Notes: a model not told the origin generated them from the letters alone. Numbered from the stretch's first letter, positions 45,701-56,439 are shown. The stretch: DNA of 64,000 bases from Planococcus sp. 107-1 (GCF_021513255.1 NZ_CP090977.1:496001-560000); one strand, 5' to 3'. Numbers and translations are program-made.

Positions 45701-47198
45701 ATGAAATATGTTATTGGAGTCGATCTTGGAACGAGTGCCGTGAAAATCCTGCTGGTCAACCAGCAAGGGGAAGTGGTGCACAGCGTTTCGAAATCGTATG
45801 CATTGATTCAAGAAAAAACAGGATACAGTGAGCAGAATCCGCACGACTGGGTGACTCAAACAACTTCCGGGTTGCTTGAGCTCCTCTCCGGTTTTGATGG
45901 AACTGCAGAAGACATTGAAGGCATCAGCTTCTCGGGGCAGATGCATGGCCTTGTGCTGCTTGACGAAAACAATGAAGTCTTGCGCCAGGCTATTTTATGG
46001 AACGATACAAGAACGACGGCTGAATGCCAGCAAATATACGATGTCGTAGGCAATGAGCGTTTACTCGAAATTACAAAGAATCCGGCGCTTGAAGGCTTCA
46101 CGCTGCCGAAAATTCTTTGGGTCCAAAAGCACGAACCGGAAATTTTTGCGAAAGCGAAATCGTTCGTTTTGCCAAAAGATTATTTGCGCTTCAAGATGAC
46201 CGGCAATTTGGAGATGGAATTCTCGGATGCTGCCGGCACTTTATTGCTCGATATCAGCAAAAAACAGTGGAGTACAGAAATCTGTGAGCTTTTGAATATT
46301 GATCCAAACCTGTGCCCGCCGCTTGTCTACTCGCATGACGAAGTGGGTACGGTTACGGCTGAATATGCAGAAGCTTCAGGGCTTGCACCGACCACGCGTT
46401 TTTGCTGGCGGTGCGGATAACGCGTGCGGTGCAATCGGTTCCGGAATTCTGGAAGACGGCAAAACGCTTTGCAGTATCGGGACTTCCGGTGTTGTGTTAT
46501 CTTATGAAGCAAGCAGCGACAAAGATTTTGGCGGCAAGGTCCATTACTTCAACCATTCGGCGCCGGACGTCTATTACACGATGGGTGTAACGCTTGCAGC
46601 CGGCTACAGTTTGACTTGGTTCAAGGAAACCTTTGCGGCGGATGAATCATTTGAAGATTTGCTTGCTGAAGTGGGTTCTGTTCCAGCTGGATCTAACGGT
46701 TTGCTGTTTACGCCGTATCTTGTCGGTGAACGCACACCTCATGCAGATGCGGCAATCCGTGCAAGTTTCATCGGGATGGATAGTTCCCATCGCCGAAAAG
46801 ATTTTGCCCGGGCAGTACTGGAAGGCATTACATTTTCTTTAAATGAATCCATCGAGATTTTCCGCGAAAGCGGAAAGGAAATTGATACGATTGTGTCAAT
46901 TGGCGGCGGTGCGCAGAACAAAGACTGGCTTCAAATGCAGGCAGATATTTTCAATGCGAAAATCGTACGCCTGACAAGCGAACAAGGTCCAGGAATGGGT
47001 GCAGCCATGCTTGCTGCTTTTGGCAGCGGGTGGTTTTCTTCATTAAAAGAATGTGCGGATGTCTTCTTAAAAGAAGATTCGCAGTATGAACCGAATCCGG
47101 CGAATGTAGAAAGCTATCAAAAACTTTTTTCTATTTATCAAGATATTTACGGACAAACAAAAGAGATGAACGAAAAGCTTTTGGCGTTCCGTAAATAG
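45701..47198 (+). pseudogene. xylB: Xylulokinase, one frameshift
   Basis: The joined protein is about 499 residues, of the FGGY family. It begins YVIGVDLGTSAVKILLVN (phosphate loop) and has SFSGQMHGLVLLDENN, LWNDTRTTAEC, FVLPKDYLRFKMTG and, after the break, GGADNACGAIGSGI, then VSIGGGAQNKDWLQMQADIF. Near 46395-46398 (ACCACGCGTTTTTG) two bases appear to be missing, since ACGCCGGTTTTTG would restore TPVFAGG. It phosphorylates xylulose for the pentose phosphate pathway. Confidence 0.92.
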
Positions 47199-47210
47199 GC
47201 AATATAAATA

Positions 47211-47245
47211 AGAGTCTCAACTTTTGGGTTGGGGCTCTTCTTTGT
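47211..47245 (+). terminator. Terminator after xylB
   Basis: AAGAGTCTCAAC and GTTGGGGCTCTT form a stem with G-T pairs, then CTTTG. Confidence 0.7.
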
Positions 47246-47278
47246 AAGTATTTATAAAATAGAATGGGAGTGGCATAG

Positions 47279-48262
47279 ATGGATTATCGGCAAATTGGCA
47301 AGACAGATTTAAAAGTGAGTGAACTTAGTTTTGGAACATGGGCGATTGGGGGTTCGTGGGGAAAGACGAATGACCAGGAATCGTTGAAAGCTTTGGAATA
47401 TGCGATGGAGCAAGGCGTCAATTTCTTTGACACAGCTGACGTTTACGGCGATGGCCATAGCGAAGAGCTTCTTGCGAAAGCGACAAAAGGCAGACATGAT
47501 GAAATCCACATCGCAACAAAATTCGGCCGCGCCGATGATTTTGCGGATCCAAAAAACTACACAATGGAAAGCGTCGCAGCATATTGCGAAAATAGCTTGA
47601 GACGTCTTGGGCGTGAACAAATTGACTTGTTCCAAATCCATTGTCCCGCTACCGACATTTTACGCGATGGCCATGTATTCGAAGTGCTGGACCGCTTAAA
47701 AGAACAAGGCAAAATCCGCTACTACGGCGTTAGTGTTGAAACGGTTGAAGAAGGGCTGATTTGTCTGCAAAACCCGAATGTCAGCAGTTTGCAGGTCATT
47801 TTTAATTTATTCCGCCAAAAGCCGATTGAGGAATTATTCCCGAAAGCGAAAGAGCAAGGTGTTGGAATTTTAGCGCGTGTGCCTTTAGCGAGCGGATTAT
47901 TGACCGGAAAATTCAAAGTGGATGCCCAATTTGAACAAGATGACCACCGCAATTTCAACCGCAATGGCGATGCTTTCAATGTTGGAGAGACTTTTGCCGG
48001 ACTGGAATTTGAAAAAGGGGTCGAATTGGCTGAAAATTTAAAATGGATTGCAGAAAATAGAGGAAATATGACGCAAGCCGCGTTAAAATGGATATTAGAG
48101 CACGATGCTATTTCTTCGGTGATTCCAGGCTTTAAATCAGTTGCACAAGTACAAGACAACTTGAAAGCAATCGAAGCTGCGCCTTATTCTGCAGAAGAAA
48201 TGGACAAACTTGCAAGATTCTATAAAGAACAGGTGGCTTCTGAAATCAGAGGAGCATATTAA
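47279..48262 (+). CDS. Aldo/keto reductase
   Basis: This 327-residue TIM-barrel oxidoreductase has the catalytic tetrad in view: Asp in FFDTADVYG, Tyr in VYGDGHSEELL, Lys in ATKFGR and His in FQIHCP. It should reduce aldehydes or ketones with NADPH. It sits between xylB and msmX, possibly acting on xylose or related aldoses, though this is not shown by sequence. The ribosome binding site is weak (GGGAGTGG). Confidence 0.9.
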   Translation: MDYRQIGKTDLKVSELSFGTWAIGGSWGKTNDQESLKALEYAMEQGVNFFDTADVYGDGHSEELLAKATKGRHDEIHIATKFGRADDFADPKNYTMESVAAYCENSLRRLGREQIDLFQIHCPATDILRDGHVFEVLDRLKEQGKIRYYGVSVETVEEGLICLQNPNVSSLQVIFNLFRQKPIEELFPKAKEQGVGILARVPLASGLLTGKFKVDAQFEQDDHRNFNRNGDAFNVGETFAGLEFEKGVELAENLKWIAENRGNMTQAALKWILEHDAISSVIPGFKSVAQVQDNLKAIEAAPYSAEEMDKLARFYKEQVASEIRGAY

Positions 48263-48266
48263 ACGA

Positions 48267-48281
48267 AAGTAAGCGCTTTAT
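48267..48281. promoter_or_regulatory. cre-like site upstream of msmX
   Basis: AAGTAAGCGCTTTAT contains the CcpA core AAGCGCTT and is nearly palindromic. It lies 42 bases before the ATPase gene. Confidence 0.5.
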
Positions 48282-48322
48282 CGGCTCGTACTGGAGCCTT
48301 TACACAATTTGGAGGGATGAAA

Positions 48323-49419
48323 ATGGCTGGGTTAAACTTAGTGAATGTGAAAAAAATCTACGATAAAGGGGTAGTGTCGGTTCAAGACTTCAATTTGGAG
48401 ATCCGCGACAAGGAATTCTTGGTGCTCGTCGGACCGTCCGGCTGCGGGAAGTCCACGACTTTGCGTATGATTGCCGGGCTTGAAGACATCACGGAAGGTG
48501 ATTTGTTCATTGGCGACAAGCGCGTCAACGATGTCTCGCCAAAAGACCGCGACATTGCGATGGTGTTCCAGAACTATGCGTTGTACCCTCATATGAACGT
48601 TTACGATAACATGGCGTTCAGCTTGAAATTGCGCAAACTGAAAAAAGCGGAAATCAAAGAACGCGTTGAGAACGCAGCGAAAATCTTGAACTTGGAAGAT
48701 TATTTATACCGCAAACCCAAAGCCTTATCAGGTGGTCAGCGCCAGCGGTAGCACTAGGCCGCGCAATCGTGCGCGACGCTGAAGTGTTCTTGATGGATGA
48801 GCCATTATCCAACTTGGATGCGAAGCTGCGTGTGCAAATGCGTGCGGAAATCCAGAAATTGCACCGCCGCTTGCAGACGACAACGGTTTACGTAACACAC
48901 GACCAGACAGAAGCAATGACGATGGCGACTCGTCTTGTTGTCATGAAAGACGGTTTTATCCAGCAAGTCGGTACGCCAAAAGAAGTGTACGATTTGCCGA
49001 ATAATATGTTCGTCGGCGGCTTTATCGGTTCTCCAGCAATGAACTTCTTCCACGGGAAATTGGAAGGCAACCAATTTGTCATGGGCGACCAGCGCTTATT
49101 GGTGCCAGAAGGCAAGCTTGCCGTATTGAAGGAAAACGGCTTTGGCGATAAAGAAGTGATCCTTGGCGTACGTCCGGAAGACATTCACGATGAGCCATTA
49201 TTCCTTGACCACTCGCCGCACACGAAGATCAAAGCACCAATCGAAGTGGCGGAATTGATGGGCTCGGAAATCGTCTTGTATTCGCAAGTGAACGGCGAAA
49301 GCTTTGTGGCCCGCGTCGATGCACGCTTCAACGTGGAAGCTGGCCAGACGATCGAAATGGCGATGGACTTGAACAAAGCCCATTTCTTCGATCCTGCAAC
49401 AGAACTACGCATCAAATAA
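48323..49419 (+). pseudogene. msmX: MsmX/UgpC-type sugar ABC transporter ATPase, one frameshift
   Basis: ATG 48323 has GGAGGG upstream. Joined length is about 366 residues. Walker A is [10 protein letters not shown], the Q-loop is [11 protein letters not shown], the signature is LSGGQRQR, Walker B is VFLMDEPLSNLD and the switch is YVTHDQTEAMT. A C-terminal TOBE/OB domain follows. At about 48746-48750 (CAGCGGTAG) a base is missing, breaking QRQRVALGR. MsmX ATPases energise several sugar importers, which would supply the transporter at 39983-43099. Confidence 0.93.
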
Positions 49420-49531
49420 TAAGCGATAGGCAAGAAGCGCAAAGCTGTCTTGAAATCCAAAGCCGCTACGGGACAGTTTATGCGCCCCTTATCGGCTTTT
49501 TTAATGATTAAAAACCAAAGGAGATGATGGA

Positions 49532-50506
49532 ATGGAAAAAATACGATGGGGCGTTTTAAGCACAGCGAATATTGGCAGAACCCAGGTCATACCGGCAATT
49601 TTTCGGGCGGAAAATGCGGAAATGTCCGCAATTTCGAGTAGAGGAGACCGTGTGTACGCTGCGGCAAGAGAGTTAGGGATTCCAAAAGCGTATGAGAGTT
49701 ACGAAGCATTGTTGGATGATCCGGAAATTGACGCGGTGTATATCCCTCTGCCAAACAATCTACATAAAGAATGGGTCATCAAAGCGGCTGAAAAAGGCAA
49801 GCACGTGCTTTGCGAAAAACCGGCAGCGCTGTCGGCCCAAGAAGCGAAAGAAATGATTGAGGCATGTGAAGCGAATGGCGTGAAATTCATGGAAGCCTTC
49901 ATGTATCAATTGCACCCGCAGCATGCCCGCGTAAAAGAAATTATCGCGTCCGGAGAAATCGGCGAGGTGAAGCTTATTAAATCGAGCCACTCGTTTTACT
50001 TGAACAACCGGGAAGGGGATATCCGGATGGATAAAACGATGGGGGGCGGAAGCATTTACGATGTCGGTTCTTATTGCGTTCAAGTTATTCGCCATTTGAC
50101 GGATTCAGAGCCTGTGAAAGTCCAAGCGATTGCCGAATTGGATGAGGCGACCGGAATCGATTTGACGTCAACGGTCTATATGAAAATGGACAATGGCGTC
50201 AAGGCGATGTTCGATTGCAGCTTTGATATGATCAACCGCAACGAGTATGAAGTCATCGGTACTGAAGGGAAGATCAAAGTGCCATTCGCTTTTCGCCCGG
50301 ATATTAACGGGGGAATTGGAAAAGTCGTTATCCAGAACAATGGCATGACCCGTGAAGAAAAGATTTACGGCGATATCTACCGGATGGAAATCGAGCAATT
50401 CTCACGGGCAATTCTAGACGGCGGGGAACCGGTTATCACGACGGAATCCACACTAAAGAATATGGCCGTGTTGGATAAATGCTACGAATCGATCCAGAAT
50501 ACCTGA
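49532..50506 (+). CDS. Gfo/Idh/MocA family oxidoreductase
   Basis: This 324-residue protein has an N-terminal Rossmann fold (IRWGVLSTANIGRTQVIPAI), the CEKPAAL motif with catalytic Lys, and a C-terminal alpha/beta domain with GGGSIYDVGSYCVQ. Family members oxidise or epimerise sugars using NAD(P). Adjacent xylose genes suggest a pentose substrate such as xylose dehydrogenase activity. This is inferred. AGGAGATG lies upstream. Confidence 0.9.
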   Translation: MEKIRWGVLSTANIGRTQVIPAIFRAENAEMSAISSRGDRVYAAARELGIPKAYESYEALLDDPEIDAVYIPLPNNLHKEWVIKAAEKGKHVLCEKPAALSAQEAKEMIEACEANGVKFMEAFMYQLHPQHARVKEIIASGEIGEVKLIKSSHSFYLNNREGDIRMDKTMGGGSIYDVGSYCVQVIRHLTDSEPVKVQAIAELDEATGIDLTSTVYMKMDNGVKAMFDCSFDMINRNEYEVIGTEGKIKVPFAFRPDINGGIGKVVIQNNGMTREEKIYGDIYRMEIEQFSRAILDGGEPVITTESTLKNMAVLDKCYESIQNT

Positions 50507-50580
50507 AACAAGGTGTTTTGGATTGAAAGTTCCCGCATGCTAAACTGGGGAATCATTAATTTAAAAAAGGCGGGACTGGC

Positions 50581-51566
50581 ATGCTGGCATTGAATATTCT
50601 GGACTACTCACCAATCGATGAAGGAAAAACGGCGCGGAAGCGCTTCTGGAGACAACAGAACTGGCACAGCTTGCAGAGCGCTCCGGCTTCAAACGGTTTT
50701 GGGTAGCGGAGCATCATAAAGTGGCATCGGTTGCCGGGAGTACACCGGAAATGCTGATGATGCATTTGGCGACTTCTACGTCGAAAATCCGGATCGGTTC
50801 GGGTGGTGTCATGCTTCCGCATTACAGCGCTTATAAAGTGGCCGAGAATTTTCGTATGCTTGAAGCACTGCATCCGAATCGAATCGATCTTGGCATCGGG
50901 CGTTCGCGCAGTTACCAGGCAGTCAATAAAGCGCTGAATAGCATGCGTGAAAGAGCGGAGCCTTATGAAGAACAGCTGGACCAATTGAAAAACTATTTGG
51001 CGGATAAGAGCGAGTTGCCTGCGATGCCGATCACTGAAACAGCGCCCGAGTTGTGGCTGCTCGGGACCGGTGAAGGCAGCGCAGCCCTTGCGGCTGAAAA
51101 AGGCATGGCGTACTCCTATGCCCATTTTGCCCGGCCTTCTATCGACGGAGTGGAAATCATCGGGAAATACCGTAGCGAATTTAAAGCTTCTCCGTTTTTA
51201 GAGCAGCCAAAAGTGATGATTGCGGTATTCGCAGTCGTTGCGGAAACGAAAGAACAAGCGGAAGAAATAGCGATGGCCTTTGACCTTTGGCTCCAATTCG
51301 TCGAATCGAATACGCCTCCGCCTTATTATCCTTCGATTGAAACTGCGAAATTGCGGGGCTTCAGCGCGAGGGAACAGCAAAAAGTATTGGAAAACCGCAA
51401 GCGTATGATCATCGGAGATGCCGATTTTGTGAAGGCGGAAATCGAAAGGATTGCGGAACTTTACAAGGCGGATGAAATTACCATTATCCCGAATGTGGCA
51501 GGAGCGGAAAATCGCATGAAGAGCATTCGTTTATTGGCAGAAGCTTTTGGAATGGCAATTGAATAG
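50581..51566 (+). pseudogene. LLM class flavin-dependent oxidoreductase, one frameshift
   Basis: Joined length is about 329 residues. The ATG is at 50581 with GGCGGG upstream. It reads LALNILDYSPIDEGKTAR; one base is missing in the GGCGCGGAAG run near 50632-50636. It then continues EALLETTELAQLAERSGFKRFWVAEHHKVASVAGSTPEML, the typical luciferase-like N-terminus. RIGSGGVMLPHYSAYKVAENFRMLE and LGIGRSR follow. Such enzymes use reduced flavin for monooxygenation. Substrate unknown. Confidence 0.88.
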
Positions 51567-51653
51567 TTTTTAAAGTTCTTTGAATCGCTGCGAAACTTTT
51601 CTGAATTCTTTTCGTATAAATTGATAACTTATGAAAAGCGAGGAGAATTGCGG

Positions 51654-51779
51654 ATGAAAAAGAAAAGGGAAAAGAAAGACCGAACATGGGCATGGGAATT
51701 GATCGATTTAGCGGAATTGCTTTACCATGTTGTGCTCTTTATTCCGCGCACGGTTTTAAAAATTGCAAAAGATCTTTAA
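51654..51779 (+). CDS. 41-residue small protein, basic N-terminus and amphipathic helix
   Basis: ATG 51654 follows a GAGGAG site, and the stop is followed by a strong terminator. The peptide begins KKKREKKDR and continues with WAWELIDLAELLYHVVLFIPRTVLKIAKDL, which can form an amphipathic or membrane-bound helix. The clean start signal, terminator and isolation suggest a real gene. Function unknown. Confidence 0.6.
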   Translation: MKKKREKKDRTWAWELIDLAELLYHVVLFIPRTVLKIAKDL

Positions 51780-51783
51780 ACGA

Positions 51784-51821
51784 AAGCTTCTGCCATCGAT
51801 TTGGCAGAAGCTTCTTTGTTT
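51784..51821 (+). terminator. Terminator after the 41-residue gene
   Basis: AAGCTTCTGCC and GGCAGAAGCTT form an 11-bp perfect stem followed by a T-rich run. Confidence 0.9.
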
Positions 51822-52002
51822 TATAAATATGTAGAAAGAGTTAAATTGGATTATCCTAGTTTTAGGATTTTATAGAAGGGTAAAGAGAAGAGTGGCGAAA
51901 AAATGTACGAAAGCAGCCAGCATTTTCATGGCTGAAGTATTAGAAGCTATTTTCAAAGATCCATCCAATACATTCTACCAATTGAAAAGAGGAGTGAAGA
52001 AA

Positions 52003-53475
52003 ATGAAGACGGATTTTTCGAAAGTGTATATAAACGGTGAATGGCGCGACGGTTCAAGCGATCAGATGATGGCGAATACAAATCCTTTCACAGGCGAAGA
52101 TTTGATCGCGACGAAAGCAGCCAATAAAGACGATTTGGATGCGGCTTACAAGGCGGCAGCGGAAGCGCAAATCGAATGGGCGAAGGAATTGCCGCAGAAC
52201 AAACGGGCGATTCTGGAGAAAACAGTGGAAGTCATGCAGGAAAACAAACAATTGATCATCGACTGGCTCGTAAAAGAAGCGGGCAGCACGGTCATTAAAG
52301 CGACAGTCGAATTCGGCGCAGCTTTGGATGTGGTGAAGCAGTCGATGGCTTATCCATTCCAGATGGAAGGGAAAATTTTGCCTTCCCAGCAGCCTGGAAA
52401 AGAAAACCGCATTTACCGCAACCCGATCGGTGTTATCGGGGTCATCAGCCCTTGGAATTTCCCGTTCCATTTAGCGATGCGTTCCATTGCACCAGCTCTT
52501 GCAACCGGAAATGGAGTCGTGGTGAAACCGGCAACGGATACACCGATTACCGGCGGTTTGATTTTCGCCAGCATTTTTGAAGCAGCTGGATTGCCGAAAG
52601 GACTATTGAATATCGTTGTCGGACGCGGCTCAGAAATCGGTGATGACGTTGTTAAGCACCCAATTCCGCGACTGATTTCCTTTACCGGCTCAACGGAAGT
52701 CGGTATGGGCATCGGAAAACTGGCAGGCGGCAATTTGAAGAAAACCGCTTTAGAACTGGGAGGCAATAACGTCTTTGTCGTACTGGATGATGCAGATATC
52801 GACCAAGCAGTAGATTCGGCGCTATTCGGCAAATTCTATCACCAAGGCCAGATCTGTATGGCAATCAACCGGATATTTGTCCATAAAGACAAATACGATG
52901 AATTCGCTGAGCTCTTTATCAAACGTGCCGGAAAATTGAAATACGGCAATCCGGCAGAACTGGATACGAATGTCGGACCACTGATCAACCGCAAGCAAGT
53001 CGACCGCATCTTGGAAGACTTGGAAGAGAGCGTCAAGCAAGGCGCAGAAATCCGCTTAGGCGGCAAGGCTGACGGCAACGTCCTTGAGCCGACGGTTGTC
53101 ACTAATGTCACGAACGAAATGCCGCTCGCAGTCAATGAAATCTTTGGGCCGGTGGCAATCTTGATTCCGTTCGAAGACGACGACGATGCAGCGGAAATGG
53201 CCAATGCGCTGCCATACGGATTGAGCGGAGCTGTCCATTCTTCTAATTTAGAACACGGCGCAGCATTTGCCCACAGAATCCATACGGGCATGATCCATGT
53301 CAATGACCAGCCGGTAAATGACGAATCGCATGTGCCGTTCGGGGGAGAAAAGAACTCCGGGCTTGGCCGTTTCAATGGCGAATGGATCCTCGAAGAATTC
53401 ACGACTTTAAAATGGATCTCCTTGCAGCATCAACGCCGGGACTACGGTCCGTTCATCAATCAATTAAAAGAATAA
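52003..53475 (+). CDS. Aldehyde dehydrogenase (benzaldehyde/vanillin dehydrogenase-like)
   Basis: ATG 52003 is preceded by AAGAGGAGTG. The 490-residue protein has GVISPWNFPFHLAMRSIAPAL for NAD binding, the catalytic Glu in LELGGNNVFVVLDDADID, the catalytic Cys in HQGQICMAINRI, and FGGEKNSGLGRFNGEW near the end. It oxidises aldehydes to acids with NAD(P). Closest in style are YfmT-like aromatic aldehyde dehydrogenases. An in-frame 37-codon extension to GTG 51892 is open, probably by chance. Confidence 0.92.
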   Translation: MKTDFSKVYINGEWRDGSSDQMMANTNPFTGEDLIATKAANKDDLDAAYKAAAEAQIEWAKELPQNKRAILEKTVEVMQENKQLIIDWLVKEAGSTVIKATVEFGAALDVVKQSMAYPFQMEGKILPSQQPGKENRIYRNPIGVIGVISPWNFPFHLAMRSIAPALATGNGVVVKPATDTPITGGLIFASIFEAAGLPKGLLNIVVGRGSEIGDDVVKHPIPRLISFTGSTEVGMGIGKLAGGNLKKTALELGGNNVFVVLDDADIDQAVDSALFGKFYHQGQICMAINRIFVHKDKYDEFAELFIKRAGKLKYGNPAELDTNVGPLINRKQVDRILEDLEESVKQGAEIRLGGKADGNVLEPTVVTNVTNEMPLAVNEIFGPVAILIPFEDDDDAAEMANALPYGLSGAVHSSNLEHGAAFAHRIHTGMIHVNDQPVNDESHVPFGGEKNSGLGRFNGEWILEEFTTLKWISLQHQRRDYGPFINQLKE

Positions 53476-53482
53476 ATGACAG

Positions 53483-53512
53483 GGACCTTTGCTTCGGCAG
53501 AGGTCTTTTTTT
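53483..53512 (+). terminator. Terminator after the aldehyde dehydrogenase gene
   Basis: GACCTTTGC and GCAGAGGTC form a stem with a short loop and seven T residues. Confidence 0.75.
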
Positions 53513-53592
53513 AGTTTCAAAATAATATGACTAAATAGTCTGACAATAATATATACTAGGAGTGTATGAGATTCGAAAAGGGAGGAATTGGA

Positions 53593-54336
53593 ATGGATTT
53601 GCAAGGGAAAGTGGCAGCAGTAACAGGCGGAGCATCGGGAATCGGTTTAGCAACAGCGAAAGCTTTTATCAGCAAAGGGGTGAAGGTGGTCATTGCTGAT
53701 TTCAATGAAGAAGGAGGAGAAGCTGCGGCGAAAGAATTGAGCGGCAACGGGGCAGAAGCGGTATTTGTGAAGGTGGATACCTCTCAAGAAGATTCTGTGG
53801 AAAATCTGGTGGCGCAAACGGTCAGTCAATTCGGCCAAATCGACATCATGGTCAATAATGCAGGAATCGGCGCCTTGAGCGAAACGCATGAATTGTCTGA
53901 TGAAGATTACCAAAAAGTGATTGGCGTCAATCAGGATGGTGTTTTTTACGGCATTAAATATGCGGTACGGGAAATGCTGAAGACAGGCGGAGGCGCAATT
54001 GTCAACACGTCTTCCATACTCGGCAGCGTCGGAGAGCCGCAAGCTTTCGCCTACAACGCTTCGAAAGGCGCGGTAAACTTGATGACCAAATCAGCTGCTC
54101 TCCAATACGGGGATAAAAATATCCGCGTCAATGCTGTGGCACCCGGCTATATCGAAACAGCCATGGTGAACCGTGAAGCGCTGGGCGAAGAATTTTATAA
54201 TGGGTTGGTGGCGAAACATCCTGCAGGGCGCTTAGGAAAAGCGGATGAAGTTGCCCATGCCATTGTGTTCCTTTGCGAAAATGATTTTGTAACAGGTACA
54301 ACTGTAATGGTTGACGGGGGATACACGGCTCAATAA
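53593..54336 (+). CDS. Short-chain dehydrogenase/reductase
   Basis: ATG 53593 has GGGAGG upstream. The 247-residue protein has the classical SDR features: TGGASGIG for cofactor, NNAG, the catalytic Ser in SSILGS, YNASKGA with Tyr and Lys, and a C-terminal TGTTVMVDGGY. An Asp after the second strand (IADFNEEG) suggests NAD. Substrate unknown. Possible partner of the preceding dehydrogenase. Confidence 0.92.
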   Translation: MDLQGKVAAVTGGASGIGLATAKAFISKGVKVVIADFNEEGGEAAAKELSGNGAEAVFVKVDTSQEDSVENLVAQTVSQFGQIDIMVNNAGIGALSETHELSDEDYQKVIGVNQDGVFYGIKYAVREMLKTGGGAIVNTSSILGSVGEPQAFAYNASKGAVNLMTKSAALQYGDKNIRVNAVAPGYIETAMVNREALGEEFYNGLVAKHPAGRLGKADEVAHAIVFLCENDFVTGTTVMVDGGYTAQ

Positions 54337-54382
54337 AGCCAGGAATGTAAAATGCATTGCCTGCCGAGTTGAATTATAAATG

Positions 54383-54416
54383 AAAAGAGAGGCTTTCATC
54401 TGAAAGCCTCTCTTTT
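54383..54416. terminator. Bidirectional terminator between SDR and metal ATPase genes
   Basis: AAAAGAGAGGCTTTCA and TGAAAGCCTCTCTTTT are perfect 16-bp arms around two bases. Confidence 0.92.
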
Positions 54417-54441
54417 GCGTAAATCACCAATATAGCCGATT

Positions 54442-56311
54442 TCAAAGACGATGATTCAGCATGCGCAAACCGTTTAAAATCACAAGCAAAGTGCTGCCTT
54501 CATGGCCGATGACGCCAAAAGGAATGGAAAGGGATTGCATAAAATTCAAGAAAACAAGAATGACAATCACCCCTACGGAAAAATACATATTCTGCTTTAC
54601 GATTTTCTCCATTTTTCGGGCGAGCCGAATCGAATAGACAATACGGGATAAATCATTTTTCATCAAGATCACATCAGCGGTTTCCAATGCGACATCCGTT
54701 CCTTCGCCCATTGCTATCCCAGTTGTGGCGGTTGCGAGGGCAGGGGCGTCATTGATGCCGTCGCCGGTCATCGCAATATAAGGGTAGTCATTCATCAGTT
54801 TCTTCAATTCTTTTACTTTATCCCCGGGCATGCAGCCGCCGACGTAATCATCCACCCCCGCTTTCTTCGGCAATCGCTTTGGCAGTTTTTACATTATCGC
54901 CTGTCAGCAAGATGCAAAAAACCCCTTCTTTTTGCAGTTCTTGAATAGTGCTTTTCGTATTCGGGCGGATGGTATCCTTTAATGCAATGGCTGCAGCGAT
55001 TCCTTGGCTATCGCGCACAAATGTCACGGTTTTTCCTTCATTCGCCAAACGTTCCAGCAAGTTTCCGTAAAAAATTTCGGCTTCCGACTCACCGACAAAT
55101 GCGGGCTTGCCGACTTTTATTTCCTCGCCGGAAATTACCGCTTTTAATCCATTGCCCGGCACATCGGTTATTTGCAGTCCGGAGAGCGGGGCAATGCCTT
55201 TGGATTGAATAAATTCCGTAATGGCTTTTGCAAGCGGGTGGTTGGACTGCATTTCAATGCCGGCAACCTTTTCCATCAGAGCGTCCTGTGAGATTCCTTC
55301 ACGCAACACGAAGTCAGTCACTTGGGGCCGGCCCATGGTTAAGGTTCCCGTCTTATCAAATGCGATTGCCTGGACGGCGCTCAAGTTTTCCAGATGGACA
55401 CCGCCTTTGAAGATAATGCCGCTTTTGGCTCCGTTGGAAATGGCCGCTAGTGTAGCGGGCATAATTGACGCCACGAGAGCACAAGGCGAAGCCACCACGA
55501 GCAGGAGGATGGCCCGGTAGAACGTAGTATTCCAATCCCAATCAAATAAGTAATGCGGCAGGAAAAGCATGAGAGAGAAGAGAATCAAGACGATATTGAC
55601 ATAGTTTCCTTCAAAGCGCTCGACAAATTGCTGGGAAGGGGGCTTTTCATTTTGGGCAGACTGGACGAGGTCGATAATTTTCTGTACAAGCGTTTCAGAA
55701 TTCGGTTTCGTCATCTCCATCGTAATCGCCCCGCTTAAATTGACAGTAGAGGCAAATAGTTCGTCTCCGGAATCTTTGGAGACCGGAATGGACTCTCCGC
55801 TGATCGAGGATTCATCGACAACCGTATGCCCCGTCAAAAGGTTTCCGTCTGCAGGGATTCGTTCGCCAGGCTTCACGACAAGCGTATCTCCCGCTTGGAG
55901 AGAAGAAATGCTGACCCGAGACGTGGTCTCGCCTTGTAAAAGCCAGGCTTCTTCAGGCTGGATTTCCATTAAAGCGGAAACTTCTTTCCGGCTTTTGTTC
56001 ATGGTATAAGTTTCTAATGCACCGCTAAGCGAAAAAATGAAAATCAGAATCGCGCCCTCTGTCCAGTAGCCGATCAGCGAAGCACCGACGGCAGCGAGCA
56101 CCATTAACAGCTCGACATTGGGTTTTCGGTTTTCAATGGTTTTTTGGATGCCGTATTTCGCTTTGGCATAGCCGCCGATAAAAAAGGCCAGCAGGTAAAC
56201 AGGCACTGAAAAACTTGCGAGCTCATTCTTTTCAAGGAGATAGGCTAGAAGAATTAATATTCCGGATAGAATAGCTGCGATCAATTCAATATGGGTTTTC
56301 CAGTTCTTCAT
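54442..56311 (-). pseudogene. pfeT: P1B-4 type metal-transporting ATPase (PfeT/ZosA-like), one frameshift
   Basis: The joined protein is about 622 residues. It lacks an N-terminal heavy-metal-binding domain. Its membrane motif is SPC (VVASPCALVAS), typical of the P1B-4 group that exports Fe(II) or Co(II). Phosphorylation motif DKTGTLTMG, actuator VDESSISGES, hinge GDGINDAPAL and a terminal HEGSTLLVILNGLRML segment are intact. At 54855-54859 an extra G (CCCCC on the plus strand) breaks AEESGVDDYVGG. Removing one restores the frame. No Fur or PerR box is evident upstream. Confidence 0.9.
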
Positions 56312-56381
56312 TTGATATCCAGCTCCTTTGAACTTATATGGCTTGAGAAAATAGAGATTTCACAGCTGGAAGAAATATTCC

Positions 56382-56439
56382 AGCGAAAAAGAAAAGTCCA
56401 GTCCACTTGTTTTCAAGTTGACCAGACTTCTTTTTCGCT
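56382..56439 (-). terminator. Long hairpin between Usp and metal ATPase genes
   Basis: AGCGAAAAAGAA-AA-GTC pairs with GACTTCTTTTTCGCT around a 26-base loop. It ends transcription of the Usp gene at 56472, upstream of the ATPase. Confidence 0.7.

Noticed and set aside
51892-52002. N-terminal extension of the aldehyde dehydrogenase to GTG 51892
   Set aside because: The family N-terminus begins at the ATG at 52003, which has a strong ribosome binding site; the extension is probably open by chance.
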